The notes: generated by a model from the sequence alone, not told the origin. A stretch of DNA of 64,000 nt from Bacteroides pyogenes (GCF_014196225.1 NZ_JACIDI010000009.1:62001-126000); one strand, 5' to 3'. Positions 15,908 to 26,011 are shown, counted from the first letter of the stretch. Numbers and translations are program-made.

Positions 15908-18042
15908 CAATTCTTCTTCAACCATTTATAAAACCATTTACCTACCTTATCATAATTCTGAGGCTCGCTGTAACCGCGCGGATCGGAAAAAGAAATAACC
16001 TCATGCGGCTCGCCGAACTGGTCGGGGTAAAGAATAATGAGGCTATTGTTAGAGAAATATTTCCCCAGCTGTCCCGGCAAACGTTCGAATGAGCTGTCGT
16101 AAGATATCGATCCGCGGCGTGCCGAAATGACAACGAGCAGATGATCATAATTCACCTGTCCCGTCAACAATAACAGGTCGCCCCATTCTTCCAAAACCGA
16201 AAATTCGGTAGGCGTATTGCTATATTTCTTTTTTACGAGCTGTTGCAAACGTATCAATGTCTCCTCATTGGCGAAAAAATGCACCCGACATCCCAAAATA
16301 CTTCCCATTCGGCAAAAATGCTCTACCCATTTCGAAAATCCCGGTTCGTATTCGGCCTTGGGAGGCACGGCGACAACTACCCGTCGAAGCGTGTTCACCG
16401 GCATCAGAAACTTGGCTATCATCACCTCTCTGTTGGTTCCTTTCAGCAAATTATCGGCCAGATTTCCGAAAAAAGAATCGACAATATTCATCTTACGGTG
16501 CAAGCCTATCACAATATCTGTCACACCGTACTCTTTCGCCGTGTGAATAATGCCCGAAGCGATATTCAAGTCATAACGGCTCACGGTGGTGAGCGAAAGT
16601 CCCGCCGCCGCAGATATTTTGGCAGCCCGTTCCAAATTCCTTTTACTACGCCCTTCTTCCCCGCTCGTCGCGGCGGAATCGTCGTTAATCACGCTCAAAG
16701 CAATGAGGTTATCCTTTTGTTTGGCATCTCTGATGAGCATCGAAAGCCCCATCAGGTCCTCAATCGTATCGGGATTTGCCAAAGGAATCAGTATTTTCTC
16801 CTCCTGTTTGCCTTTTTTTACTTCCGTATCCATCTCGGTCTCCATCGCCACTTTCCGGGCGGCGCGCTCGGTAACGAACGAGCTGATGATGCATGTAAAA
16901 AGAATCAGCACAATCGTGCCGTTCAATACATCATCGTTCAAAAGACGCTCCCCGCCGGGAAGAATGATATTGTAGCCCACCAATACGGCAGCCAGCGTGG
17001 CGGCAGCCTGTGCATTGCTCAACCCGAACATCAGTTCGCGCTCCATCGCACTCATTTTATATATCTTCTGCGTAATCCAGCAAGCGATCCATTTGCTGAG
17101 CATCGCCATCGTGGTCATCACCAACGCCACTTTCAACGCGTCGCCCTTACCGAAGAGAATATGTACATTGATGATCATACCCACGCCGATGAGGAAGTAA
17201 GGAATAAAAAGCGCGTTTCCTACAAACTCCAGATGATTCATCAACGGAGAGACGTGCGGAATCAAGCGGTTTAAGACAAGTCCCGCCAAAAAAGCGCCGA
17301 GAATGCCCTCCATGCCCACAAACTCCATCAGACCCGCGCCCAGAAAAACCATCGCCAATACGAAGATGAATTGAACCACCCCGTCGCTGTAGCGGCGGAA
17401 AAACCAACGGCCGATACGCGGAAAGAAATAGATGATAAGAAAGCTGAGAAAGACGACTTTCACTACCAGCCATATCCAGAACATTTCGGAAGCTTCGCCT
17501 TTATAAAGCCCGCTAATCACCGCAAGCACCAACAGCGTAAAGGTATCGGTCACCGCCGTACCCCCCACAGCTATACTCACGCTGCGTTGCCGCGCTATAC
17601 CGTAACGAATCACTATCGGATAAGCAATCAAGGTATGAGAGGCGTACATACTGGCCAAAAGAATAGAGGTTATAAGCCCGTACTGCAAGATGGTGATATT
17701 GCTGATAAAGCCCAAAATCATAGGAAGCGCAAATGCCAGAACTCCCAGAACAAAAGCCTTTCCCCGATTCTCCTTGAAGTCGCTCATGTTCATTTCGAGT
17801 CCTGCCAAAAACATGATGTAATACAGACCTACCTTCCCGAAAAGCTTGAAACTGCTGTCGTACATCAACAGGTTGAAACCGTGTTCGCCAATCAGCACTC
17901 CCGCCAGAATCATCCCAATGATGTGGGGAATGCGAAGACGCCCTAAAATGATGGGGGCGAACAAGATAATAATAAGCACGATGAAGAAGACCCAAGTGGG
18001 GTCGGTTATCGGGAGCGTGAGGTGGAAGTCGAACAGATTCAT
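15907..18042 (-). CDS. CPA2-family cation:proton antiporter with UspA domains
   Basis: A 711-residue protein. The first ~400 residues form a CPA2 (Kef/NhaS-like) antiporter with about twelve helices, including GMILAGVLIGEHG, FLAGLEMNMSDF and GAFLAGLVLNRLIPH. The C-terminal ~300 residues hold universal-stress-protein-like domains (VVAVPPKAEYEPG, DIVIGLHRKMNIVDSFFGN). It probably exchanges K+ or Na+ for protons. In many bacteria c-di-AMP controls K+ transporters, and a c-di-AMP synthase is encoded 9 kb away, but a link here is only an inference. Confidence 0.9.
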   Translation of the reverse strand: MNLFDFHLTLPITDPTWVFFIVLIIILFAPIILGRLRIPHIIGMILAGVLIGEHGFNLLMYDSSFKLFGKVGLYYIMFLAGLEMNMSDFKENRGKAFVLGVLAFALPMILGFISNITILQYGLITSILLASMYASHTLIAYPIVIRYGIARQRSVSIAVGGTAVTDTFTLLVLAVISGLYKGEASEMFWIWLVVKVVFLSFLIIYFFPRIGRWFFRRYSDGVVQFIFVLAMVFLGAGLMEFVGMEGILGAFLAGLVLNRLIPHVSPLMNHLEFVGNALFIPYFLIGVGMIINVHILFGKGDALKVALVMTTMAMLSKWIACWITQKIYKMSAMERELMFGLSNAQAAATLAAVLVGYNIILPGGERLLNDDVLNGTIVLILFTCIISSFVTERAARKVAMETEMDTEVKKGKQEEKILIPLANPDTIEDLMGLSMLIRDAKQKDNLIALSVINDDSAATSGEEGRSKRNLERAAKISAAAGLSLTTVSRYDLNIASGIIHTAKEYGVTDIVIGLHRKMNIVDSFFGNLADNLLKGTNREVMIAKFLMPVNTLRRVVVAVPPKAEYEPGFSKWVEHFCRMGSILGCRVHFFANEETLIRLQQLVKKKYSNTPTEFSVLEEWGDLLLLTGQVNYDHLLVVISARRGSISYDSSFERLPGQLGKYFSNNSLIILYPDQFGEPHEVISFSDPRGYSEPQNYDKVGKWFYKWLKKN

Positions 18043-18399
18043 CGTTTCCGTGTTTTAAAGATTTATCCGCAAAGAAACAAAAAAGTTCGCAGACCGCCAA
18101 TGAGAAAAGGCGAAGATTCGGAGCACAGGAACAATTGTACGGCACATTCAACCTAAAAACAAGCGGTAAAAAGGCGAAAACATCCGCCATGCAAATGAAA
18201 CGGCTCTTGCCGGTGTAAAGAACATCATATTCTGCCGGACAAAGCAAGCAAAGAAAAAAAGAGATGGACGCAACTTGTAATTTCCTGATAAAAAAGAGGT
18301 TTATATGGCAAAATGTTGTAATTTTGCGAGCAAATCTTTACTAATGGACAGAAGAACAGAATAAAGATTGAAGTATTCACATTTTAATAAAAGAAAAAA
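18043..18399. other. Intergenic region, antiporter/asd divergence
   Basis: 357 bp without a gene. It holds a two-unit degenerate copy of the 22-bp-period array (18196-18240, gaaacggctcttgccggtg then agaacatcatattctgccgg) and the asd -7 box at 18319-18326. Nothing else was recognised. Confidence 0.6.
18319..18326 (+). promoter_or_regulatory. -7 box of asd
   Basis: TAATTTTG matches TAnnTTTG, 73 bp before the asd start. Confidence 0.5.
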
Positions 18400-19407
18400 A
18401 TGAAAGTAGCTATTGTTGGCGTAAGCGGAGCCGTGGGACAAGAGTTCCTGCGCGTGCTCGATGAAAGAAACTTCCCGATGGATGAGTTGGTTTTGTTCGG
18501 TTCTAAACGCAGTGCCGGAACCACCTATACTTTCCGCGGTAAACAGATCGAGGTGAAACTCTTGCAACACAACGATGACTTTAAGGGAATAGATATCGCT
18601 TTTACTTCAGCCGGCGGAGGAACCTCCAAAGAGTTTGCCGAAACGATTACCAAACACGGCACGGTAATGATCGACAACTCCAGCGCTTTCCGCATGGATG
18701 CCGATGTGCCGCTGGTAGTGCCCGAAGTAAATGCGGCCGACGCTTTGGAACGTCCGCGCGGAATCATTGCCAACCCGAACTGTACAACCATACAGATGGT
18801 TGTCGCCCTGAAGGCAATCGAGCAACTTTCTCACATAAAAACCGTACATGTATCCACTTATCAGGCAGCCAGCGGAGCCGGTGCGGCAGCCATGGACGAA
18901 CTGTACGAACAATATCGCCAGGTATTGGCAAACGAACCCGTGACGGTAGAGAAATTTGCATACCAGTTAGCATTCAATCTGATTCCTCAAATCGATGTAT
19001 TTACCGACAACGGATATACGAAAGAGGAAATGAAGATGTATCACGAAACACGAAAGATCATGCACTCCGATATTAAAGTAAGCGCCACGTGTGTGCGTGT
19101 GCCCGCTTTGCGCGCTCACTCCGAAAGTATCTGGGTAGAGACCGAACGCCCCATCTCGGTGGAAGAGGCCCGCGAAGCTTTCGCCAACGGAGAAGGCTTG
19201 GTGTTGCAAGACAATCCGGCGGAAAAAGAATATCCGATGCCGCTCTTCCTCGTAGGCAAAGATCCCGTTTACGTAGGCCGCATACGCAAAGACCTGACCA
19301 ACGAGAACGGATTGACATTCTGGATTGTAGGCGACCAGATAAAGAAAGGCGCCGCGCTCAATGCCGTTCAGATAGCCGAATACCTGATTGAAGTAAAGAA
19401 TATATAA
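18400..19407 (+). CDS. asd: Aspartate-semialdehyde dehydrogenase
   Basis: A 335-residue Asd that reduces aspartyl phosphate to the semialdehyde, the branch point for lysine, diaminopimelate, threonine and methionine. The NADP loop [15 protein letters not shown] is at the N-terminus, the catalytic Cys lies in [11 protein letters not shown] (near residue 128), and the C-terminal [15 protein letters not shown] carries the substrate-binding Arg and His. Normal length; single gene followed by a terminator. Confidence 0.97.
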   Translation: MKVAIVGVSGAVGQEFLRVLDERNFPMDELVLFGSKRSAGTTYTFRGKQIEVKLLQHNDDFKGIDIAFTSAGGGTSKEFAETITKHGTVMIDNSSAFRMDADVPLVVPEVNAADALERPRGIIANPNCTTIQMVVALKAIEQLSHIKTVHVSTYQAASGAGAAAMDELYEQYRQVLANEPVTVEKFAYQLAFNLIPQIDVFTDNGYTKEEMKMYHETRKIMHSDIKVSATCVRVPALRAHSESIWVETERPISVEEAREAFANGEGLVLQDNPAEKEYPMPLFLVGKDPVYVGRIRKDLTNENGLTFWIVGDQIKKGAALNAVQIAEYLIEVKNI

Positions 19408-19429
19408 AGACACATACCCTAACCAAAGT

Positions 19430-19490
19430 AAGGGAAGACGAAAGCCTAAACAAACTCGGTGTTGCTTCCGCTTCCCTTTCTTTTATCTTT
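19430..19490 (+). terminator. Terminator after asd
   Basis: Arms aagggaag (19430-19437) and cttccctt (19471-19478), with extra inner pairing, are followed by a T-rich run. Confidence 0.6.
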
Positions 19491-19594
19491 TAATACGACT
19501 CATCCTCATGTCGCTCCGGCACGTAGAGCTTGCTTGACAAGAAAGGCCAACCGGGTGACACAGAGACTATGAAGACACAAAAAACAAAACCGTA

Positions 19595-20863
19595 ATGAGA
19601 GTCAGTAACCGCTTTGTTGCCATCGTTTTATTTCTGTTTACCGCTTTTTTCAGTTGCTCGCTTCCCTCCGAAGAAGAAGAGGAATATGCGACAGACGACT
19701 TGAGCCATCAGCTCCCATGGTCGGGAGAAAGGGGGAAGTTCTCCATTAATTCCCGCCGGGGAATCCGGTTGGACGACCGGAATTATGTTACCGGAACAGC
19801 TTATCTCACCATTCCATCATCCGAAATACGTGACACCCGTTGGGAATTCGGGATACATCTTTCATTCAATCCTTCCGCCAAAAACTATGCCCGCTTCTAT
19901 CTGGCTTCCTCTTCCGAAGAGCTTTCGGGAAACTTATCGGGCTATTATATCCAGATAGGAGGAGCGAAAGACAATGTCGGGCTTTACCGGCAAGAAGGAA
20001 ACGAATCCCGGTTGCTGGTTTCGGGAAGGGAACTGATGAAGGGCGACAAGGCTCCCAAGCTCTACGTCAAAACGGAATGCGACAAAAACGGATATTGGAC
20101 GCTACGGACACGTCTCGAATCGGAAAGCGAATACACGACGGAAGGGGGCGTGCAGGATACCGGCATACGTTCTTCGGTGTGCTGCGGCATTTACTGTGTA
20201 TACACACCCAGCCGGTGCAAAGGGTTTGTATTCCACCACATTCGTTTGTCGCACGAAGTGGATACGGCGGCAGAGCCGAAAGAAGATTCCCCGGTTGCTC
20301 CTCCGGCAGGAATGACCGAATTGCCCGATGACGTCAGAGGCATGTTGCTCTTCAATGAAGTGATGTACGACAACGCCAAAGACGGAGCCGAATACATCGA
20401 AATTTACAACCCTACGGGGCAAACGATCACGCTTCCTGCCCTGTACCTTTATAAGATGGATAAGGATGGTAAAGTATACAGTACCGTTCCACTATATACG
20501 GATAAGGCGCATGCGTTGTTTTCCATCGAACCCGAAAGCTACCTTTGCTTTACGCAATCGGCGGAACGAATCATGAGAAAGCACCGGGTGGGACAAGAAC
20601 GGATTATAGAAACGCCGAAATTCCCCTCACTCAATAACAAAGGCGGATACATAGCTCTCTCGAGAAGCGAAAAGCCCGCAAAAGGGAACACGTTCGATAC
20701 CTGCGGATTTTGGGACTGGATGCACAATTGTGGAGGAAGCAAATTCACAGGAATATCTCTTGAAAAGAAATCGCCGGAGCTTCCTTCGGTCAACAACAAC
20801 TGGCAGTCGTGCAAGGACAGCACGGGAGGTACGCCCGGAAGAAGGAACTCGGAGCCCGTGTAG
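19595..20863 (+). CDS. Lipoprotein with lamin-tail domain
   Basis: A 422-residue secreted protein with a lipoprotein signal (FLFTAFFSCSLPSEEEEE, acylated Cys near residue 22), an acidic stretch after the Cys that favours surface export in Bacteroidetes, a beta-rich middle region and, from about residue 245, a lamin-tail-like domain (MLLFNEVMYDNAKDGAEYIE, IEIYNPTGQTITL). Such domains occur in secreted nucleases and phosphatases, but no catalytic domain was recognised here. Function unknown. Confidence 0.8.
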   Translation: MRVSNRFVAIVLFLFTAFFSCSLPSEEEEEYATDDLSHQLPWSGERGKFSINSRRGIRLDDRNYVTGTAYLTIPSSEIRDTRWEFGIHLSFNPSAKNYARFYLASSSEELSGNLSGYYIQIGGAKDNVGLYRQEGNESRLLVSGRELMKGDKAPKLYVKTECDKNGYWTLRTRLESESEYTTEGGVQDTGIRSSVCCGIYCVYTPSRCKGFVFHHIRLSHEVDTAAEPKEDSPVAPPAGMTELPDDVRGMLLFNEVMYDNAKDGAEYIEIYNPTGQTITLPALYLYKMDKDGKVYSTVPLYTDKAHALFSIEPESYLCFTQSAERIMRKHRVGQERIIETPKFPSLNNKGGYIALSRSEKPAKGNTFDTCGFWDWMHNCGGSKFTGISLEKKSPELPSVNNNWQSCKDSTGGTPGRRNSEPV

Positions 20864-21181
20864 CCGCTAAGTGTTGCCGGAGATCTTGCCGCACCTCATA
20901 CGGTTTTCACAATCAGCAGGCACTCTGACAAGCTATATGGTTCATCGCATCTGCCGCATATTTAATATACCAAGCATCGAATCAGCGTGATTATATATTA
21001 TTTTAATGGCTATAATCCTATCAGGTTATGGCTATTATTATAGAAAATAACTACATTTGCATCCCAAGAAAAACATGACCGGAGTTTACTCCGCAACCAT
21101 TGCTCCCGGAATTTGCACAACAACACGCAAGCCACGGGCACAAAACGGCAACGGCAGTTCTCCTAATAACAATCAGCAGAC
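20864..21181. other. Intergenic region before the GT/HIT fusion gene
   Basis: 318 bp without a gene. A -7 box TACATTTG lies at 21052-21059, giving a leader of about 115 nt. The sequence atggctat is repeated 22 bp apart (21006 and 21028) in an AT-rich stretch; no other element was recognised. Confidence 0.5.
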
Positions 21182-23662
21182 ATGAAAAAAAAGATGAATT
21201 GTTTTTTGTCTTCGGGAAATGCCGAAGACATCATGCAAACCGTAAAAGAATTGCAGGCTTCAGAGCTGGTGAACAAAATCTATGTGCTCACTCCGAAGCC
21301 CGGCGGTTTGAAAATAGCCGGCTGTGAAGAGCTTCAGGCCGAATGCCTCTTCTCCGGACAAACGATGAAAACCATCGCCACGCATTCGGCAGATGCCGAA
21401 TATGTATTGCTGTCGCTCAAAAGCACTCCGTTGCAGCCGGGGCTGTATGCTCTGGAAAGAATGATGCAGGTGGCGGGAAGCAACAGCAAGACGGGAATGG
21501 TATATGCCGACCGCTACCAACTGACGGACGGAGTACGCCGTCAAGTACCGGTTATCGACTATCAGACGGGGAGCCTTCGCGATGACTTCGACTTCGGGTC
21601 GCTGCTGCTCTTCCATGCCGAAGCGTTCCGCCGTGCGGCGAAAAAGGTAAAAGCAAGTTACAAAGCGGCAGGGCTGTACGCGCTTCGCCTGGCACTCTCA
21701 ACCGAATACTCGCTGGTGCATATCAACGAATACCTTTATACCGAAGTGGAAACCGACAGCCGGAAAAGCGGAGAAAAGCAGTTCGACTATGTAGATCCGA
21801 AAAACCGCAGCATACAGTTGGAAATGGAACAGGCATGCACGCAGCACCTGAAAGAGATCGGTGCTTATTTAGATCCTTACTGCCTCGACATCGACCTGAA
21901 CGGCACGGAATTCGAAAACGAAGCGTCTGTCATTATTCCGGTGCGCAACCGGGTTCGTACCATCGGCGATGCCGTACGTTCGGCTCTTCAGCAGCAGACG
22001 CGGTTTCGCTACAACGTCATCGTTATCGACAATCACTCCACAGACGGAACCACCGAAGCGTTGGCAGAACTGGCAAAAGACGAACGCCTCATCCACCTGA
22101 TTCCCGAAAGAGACGACTTGGGCATAGGCGGTTGCTGGAATCTGGGCGTGGCTCATGAGCAATGCGGCAAGTTTGCCGTACAGCTCGACAGCGACGATGT
22201 ATACGCCGACGAACATGCGCTGCAGAAAATAGTCGATACTTTCTACCGCGAAAACTGCGGCATGGTGATAGGCACTTATCAAATGACGGATTTCGACATG
22301 AACGAAATAGCGCCGGGCATCATCGACCATAAGGAGTGGACGCCGGAGAACGGACGGAACAACGCACTGCGCATCAACGGGCTGGGAGCTCCGCGAGCTT
22401 TCTTCACGCCTCTGCTGAGGGAAATCAAACTGCCCAACACCAGCTATGGAGAAGATTATGCGGTAGGGCTGAGAATCTCGCGCGAGTATCGCATCGGACG
22501 CATCTACGATGTGCTTTACCGTTGCCGCCGATGGGAAGGAAACTCCGATGCGGCACTCGAGCCCGAGAAGGTGAACCGCAACAATCTGTATAAAGACCGC
22601 ATACGTACTTGGGAACTTCAGGCACGGATGGAAGAATACGGAGTATCTCCCGAGCTTCAGGCGAACGTGAACGAAATGATCAAACGGCAAAAGAACGCTT
22701 GGGAACTGGCTAAAACGAACTTCAAACTGCTGAAAGACAACCGGAAGAAGATGAAGAAGTTGCAAATGGTAGAAGACAACTTCGTGATGCAGGTGAAGTA
22801 CTACCCCAACCCGGCACGCTCGCGCTCCGCTTTGGCGAAGACCGACGCCGCATCCATCGCCCAAAGGCCCTGCTTCCTCTGCGAAAAGAACCGCCCTGCG
22901 GAGCAGGAAGCAGTCAACTTCAAATATTACCATATATGCCTCAACCCCTACCCCATATTCGAGCGGCATCTTACCATCATCGAAAAGAACCATCGCGCGC
23001 AATCGGTTGCCGACCGTTTTGAAGACATGCTCGACCTTGCCGAATGTCTGGACGAGTATTTCATCCTGTACAACGGTCCTGCCTGCGGAGCTTCCGCACC
23101 CGACCACTGCCACTTCCAGGCAGCCGGTAAAGAAGAGAGCATGGCGGGCATCTTTTGTGAAGACTACGACTGCACGCCGATTGCCGAAGATTGGGAAGGA
23201 AACTATGAAATAAATGCCGTGAAAGCTCCTTTTACGGCCATATCCATCACCACCGAAGGCAGAAAACACATGAGCAAGCTGCTGAAAACGGTGTTCAAGG
23301 AGATTCGCCGCATCTACGGCAAGGAAGAGCCGATGGTGAACATTATGCTTTGGAACAAGACCGAAGTGCTCGACGAGCTGCTCGAAGGCGAAGACACCGA
23401 CCCGAAACGCTACTCTTGCGTCATCTTCCTGCGTTCCAAACATCGTCCCGACTGTTACTTCGCCGAAGGAGAAGAGCAGATGCTCATCAGTCCCGCCATT
23501 GCGGAGATGAACGGCATCTTCCCCATCACCCGTCCGGAAGATACGGACAAGGTGACGCCGGAGAAAATAACGGGAATCTACAAAGAAGTCAGCCTGCCGA
23601 AGAAAAAGATGGACAGCCTCATCGCGCGTCTATCCGAACTCTTGGGTGAGGACGAGGAATAA
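21182..23662 (+). CDS. Glycosyltransferase family 2 / DUF4922 HIT-like fusion protein
   Basis: An 826-residue three-part protein. Residues 1-240 form a nucleotide-sugar-transferase-like region. Residues about 245-470 are a GT-A glycosyltransferase 2 domain with [35 protein letters not shown] and the metal-binding [10 protein letters not shown]. After a charged helical linker (about 490-540), residues about 560-820 match the DUF4922 type of HIT/GalT-superfamily domain, with [10 protein letters not shown] (CxxC) and the nucleotidyl-transfer motif DHCHFQ (HxHxQ) near 642. A sugar-nucleotide phosphorylase or transferase fused to a glycosyltransferase is a reasonable inference; the sugar is unknown. 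An alternative start is ATG 21194. Confidence 0.8.
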   Translation: MKKKMNCFLSSGNAEDIMQTVKELQASELVNKIYVLTPKPGGLKIAGCEELQAECLFSGQTMKTIATHSADAEYVLLSLKSTPLQPGLYALERMMQVAGSNSKTGMVYADRYQLTDGVRRQVPVIDYQTGSLRDDFDFGSLLLFHAEAFRRAAKKVKASYKAAGLYALRLALSTEYSLVHINEYLYTEVETDSRKSGEKQFDYVDPKNRSIQLEMEQACTQHLKEIGAYLDPYCLDIDLNGTEFENEASVIIPVRNRVRTIGDAVRSALQQQTRFRYNVIVIDNHSTDGTTEALAELAKDERLIHLIPERDDLGIGGCWNLGVAHEQCGKFAVQLDSDDVYADEHALQKIVDTFYRENCGMVIGTYQMTDFDMNEIAPGIIDHKEWTPENGRNNALRINGLGAPRAFFTPLLREIKLPNTSYGEDYAVGLRISREYRIGRIYDVLYRCRRWEGNSDAALEPEKVNRNNLYKDRIRTWELQARMEEYGVSPELQANVNEMIKRQKNAWELAKTNFKLLKDNRKKMKKLQMVEDNFVMQVKYYPNPARSRSALAKTDAASIAQRPCFLCEKNRPAEQEAVNFKYYHICLNPYPIFERHLTIIEKNHRAQSVADRFEDMLDLAECLDEYFILYNGPACGASAPDHCHFQAAGKEESMAGIFCEDYDCTPIAEDWEGNYEINAVKAPFTAISITTEGRKHMSKLLKTVFKEIRRIYGKEEPMVNIMLWNKTEVLDELLEGEDTDPKRYSCVIFLRSKHRPDCYFAEGEEQMLISPAIAEMNGIFPITRPEDTDKVTPEKITGIYKEVSLPKKKMDSLIARLSELLGEDEE

Positions 23663-23702
23663 CTAACTTCAGCATATACGCATTTTGAGTATCAACAACG
23701 AA

Positions 23703-23740
23703 GCAGCCCATCTTTTATGTAACGGATGGGCTGCTATTGT
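23703..23740 (+). terminator. Terminator after the fusion gene
   Basis: Perfect 10-bp stem gcagcccatc (23703-23712) / gatgggctgc (23725-23734) with a 12-nt loop, followed by a moderately T-rich stretch. Confidence 0.7.
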
Positions 23741-23874
23741 TATATCTGTATCTCGGGCTTCTCAAGTCCTTCAAACTAAAATGTGGTATTACAGTTCTAC
23801 GCTTTCCAAGAGACAATTTAATCGTTCGGTCACTTGAACCGATAGATATAAATGCCATCTGTATAAGTATTAAG

Positions 23875-23958
23875 TAGTCGTCCCTTAAAAACTATATTTC
23901 AGCGTGAAGTTCGCTTTCACAAACTTCACGCTGAAATATAGTTTTTAAGGGACGACTA
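23875..23958. repeat. Perfect 37-bp inverted repeat (long hairpin)
   Basis: The arm 23875-23911 and the arm 23922-23958 are exact reverse complements over all 37 bp, with a 10-nt loop (cgctttcaca). Stem ends read tagtcgtccc and gggacgacta. It is far longer than a factor-independent terminator and separates the GT/HIT gene from the AT-rich defence-like pair. Confidence 0.95.
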
Positions 23959-24017
23959 TCTAATAAAAGATTCTATTCATTATCTATTTGTCGAAATTGA
24001 TGACAAACAACTATAAA

Positions 24018-24063
24018 TATAAACCGACATTCAAACTCCTAAGAAATTGGGTGTCGGTTTATA
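24018..24063 (-). terminator. Terminator of the DUF4276 gene
   Basis: Perfect 12-bp stem tataaaccgaca (24018-24029) / tgtcggtttata (24052-24063), immediately after the minus-strand stop codon. Confidence 0.65.
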
Positions 24064-24068
24064 ATGTT

Positions 24069-24767
24069 TCAACAGCATATTAGCTTTTCAATCCATTCAT
24101 CAAAATGCTTGCATTTTGAACGGAGTTCATCAATACCAATATTTTTCGTTACAAATTTACCAGTTTTAGGTTTATTATAATTATAATGCGTCTTTTTATC
24201 TCCCTCTATTGCTTTTATAATACGTTTACTTGGTGCAGTTTCTGGGCTATTGTTAATTAACTCCGGATTCCCAACTTTTTGTAAGTCTTGAGTTAATTGT
24301 TCACATCGTTTCTCACAATCGGGATAAAAACTTGTAATGTATCCAATGCCGCAAAATAGAAGAGCCTCAAACTCATGAAGTTGAATATATGGAATGAAGC
24401 GTTTATCATTTATTGCATCTGCAAAATCTTTCTCCAAATTAGACACTTTTAAATAAGGGTCACTAATCGTTTTTCTTTTTTCGAAACCTGGGAAGTCATC
24501 AGGAAGAGCATATAAATCAAACATTGTTGTAAATATATGTCTTTCATAATCTCCATCTATTTTCGTTTGTTGCAATAGGTTAATGTCCGTCAAAACGTGA
24601 TTATATGTCAACGTTCCTCCTCGTGCATTTTTCTTTTTATTAGTTGTAATCAGAATGCTCTTTACACCTGTTACACCATTATTTTGAAGATATGGATGCA
24701 AAACCTCCTCAACAAACCCTTGCTCTGTCTGCCCCTCACATAAGATATGGATTATCTTTGCCTTCAT
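24069..24767 (-). CDS. DUF4276-family protein (TOPRIM-like), partner of AAA ATPase
   Basis: A 232-residue protein of the DUF4276 type. It opens with IIHILCEGQTEQGFVEEVL, a hydrophobic strand followed by the conserved Glu as in TOPRIM-like nuclease folds, and has TMFDLYALPDDFPGF with conserved Asp and IQLHEFEALLF, both characteristic of this family. Its ATG overlaps the stop of the ATPase gene (ATGA), so the two are translated together. Split pairs of an OLD/RecF-like ATPase with a TOPRIM-type effector occur in anti-phage systems (for example PARIS, with a different effector family); that role is inferred. The gene is visibly more AT-rich than its neighbours. Confidence 0.82.
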   Translation of the reverse strand: MKAKIIHILCEGQTEQGFVEEVLHPYLQNNGVTGVKSILITTNKKKNARGGTLTYNHVLTDINLLQQTKIDGDYERHIFTTMFDLYALPDDFPGFEKRKTISDPYLKVSNLEKDFADAINDKRFIPYIQLHEFEALLFCGIGYITSFYPDCEKRCEQLTQDLQKVGNPELINNSPETAPSKRIIKAIEGDKKTHYNYNKPKTGKFVTKNIGIDELRSKCKHFDEWIEKLICC

Positions 24768-25888
24768 ACAGGGCGTCCTCCTATGATGTTTTTATCCCAT
24801 AATTCACTAACAGTATATTTTTGAAGCCATAGATGATATTCTTCATCGCTTAAATGGGTAACAGTGGTAGACTGGGTTTCTTTATCCATTTCAATGACAG
24901 AAATATTATCTATATCAAAATGGTCCACCAAATCTTTACTTTGAGTGGCAATAATAATCTGTGCATGTATTGACGCATCCTTTATCATCTCAGCAAGTTG
25001 AGTTATAGCATATGGGTGTAAACCTAATTCTGGTTCGTCAAGTATTATCACATGCGGCATTGTCTGTGGAGGTTGTAAAAGCAAGGTAGCCAAGGCTATA
25101 AATCGAATTGATCCATCAGAAAATTGATAGGCATTAAAACGATAATCTGTAGCTGAATTATCCATCCAACGTAGAGAAACAAACCCGTTATTAGGTTCAA
25201 GATAGAAGTCTTGAAACTGAGGCACTACCTCTCTGATATAATCGACTATTCTATTGTATGAATTTTTATAATTCTCACGTAAAAACAAAAGGAAAGATGG
25301 TAAATTATTACCATGTGATTGAAGATAATTAGTTGTCTCTACAGGACAAACCTGACGCAAAGGTCCTTCCACTGATGAATCATGAAATTGGTATACTTTA
25401 CAATATGATAGCATCTGAAATATCGTCTTTGCTACAGGATTATCGCTCTCAGCAAGAGCAGATTCTTTAAATACAGGTTCTAAAGTAACTTCATATGGTT
25501 TTACTTCTCCTTTACGATGCCATACAATTCGCTCTTCCGTAATGATTAACCTGTCGGGGGTTGCATTCAACAAAGAAAAGCTGTATGTATCAATAGATTT
25601 AGAATTCGAGAATTTTATTTCTCCAGACATAACTGGCGTTTTTTTTGTGCCATAATGTAATAAAGCATTTGACGTTCCAGACATTTCAACATATTTCCCA
25701 AATGATTTGCTCATCATATAGCTTAACATTCGAAAAAAACTAATGATGTTGCTTTTCCCTGCACCATTTGCACCTAACAATATGCTAACATCATTAAGTT
25801 TCAATGTTACAGGTCTATTAAAGGCGATAGATTTATAACCTTTAATTGTCACTTCTTGCAATTTGGTCCTTTGATGAGTCTTAGTCAT
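24764..25888 (-). CDS. AAA/ABC-type ATPase of OLD/RecF-like class
   Basis: A 374-residue ATPase. Walker A is GANGAGKSN near residue 38; the ABC-like signature FSDGSIRFIALATLLL and Walker B VIILDEPELGLHP follow in the second half, then the His-switch-like IIATQSKDLVDHF. There is no long coiled coil, as in the AAA_15/AAA_21 group. With its DUF4276 partner it forms a two-gene cassette with AT-rich composition, flanked by palindromic and repetitive DNA, all in keeping with an acquired defence module. Confidence 0.88.
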   Translation of the reverse strand: MTKTHQRTKLQEVTIKGYKSIAFNRPVTLKLNDVSILLGANGAGKSNIISFFRMLSYMMSKSFGKYVEMSGTSNALLHYGTKKTPVMSGEIKFSNSKSIDTYSFSLLNATPDRLIITEERIVWHRKGEVKPYEVTLEPVFKESALAESDNPVAKTIFQMLSYCKVYQFHDSSVEGPLRQVCPVETTNYLQSHGNNLPSFLLFLRENYKNSYNRIVDYIREVVPQFQDFYLEPNNGFVSLRWMDNSATDYRFNAYQFSDGSIRFIALATLLLQPPQTMPHVIILDEPELGLHPYAITQLAEMIKDASIHAQIIIATQSKDLVDHFDIDNISVIEMDKETQSTTVTHLSDEEYHLWLQKYTVSELWDKNIIGGRPV

Positions 25889-25910
25889 TATACTAAATTT
25901 AAACTTGTTG

Positions 25911-25918
25911 CAAAAGTA
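25911..25918 (-). promoter_or_regulatory. -7 box of the ATPase/DUF4276 operon
   Basis: Read on the minus strand this is TACTTTTG (TAnnTTTG), 23 bp before the ATPase start. Confidence 0.45.
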
Positions 25919-26011
25919 ATGATAAAATATAAACGTGCGAAAAAACGGTGAGAAAACATACAGGGAACATGCTCAATATGATTATTTTCTCTATCTTCGC
26001 AACCATAAGAG

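Larger units (their letters stand above)
23663..24068. other. Intergenic region left of the DUF4276/AAA module
   Basis: 406 bp without a gene between convergent units. It contains the terminator at 23703, the perfect 84-bp palindrome at 23875-23958 and the minus-strand terminator at 24018-24063. No coding sequence is supported. Confidence 0.6.

Noticed and set aside
16243..17274. Long plus-strand frame opposite the antiporter
   Set aside because: Antisense shadow of a well-supported membrane protein; no domain or start signal.
21869..23443. Minus-strand frame of 524 codons opposite the GT/HIT fusion
   Set aside because: The plus-strand frame has clear GT2 and HxHxQ motifs; the antisense frame shows none.
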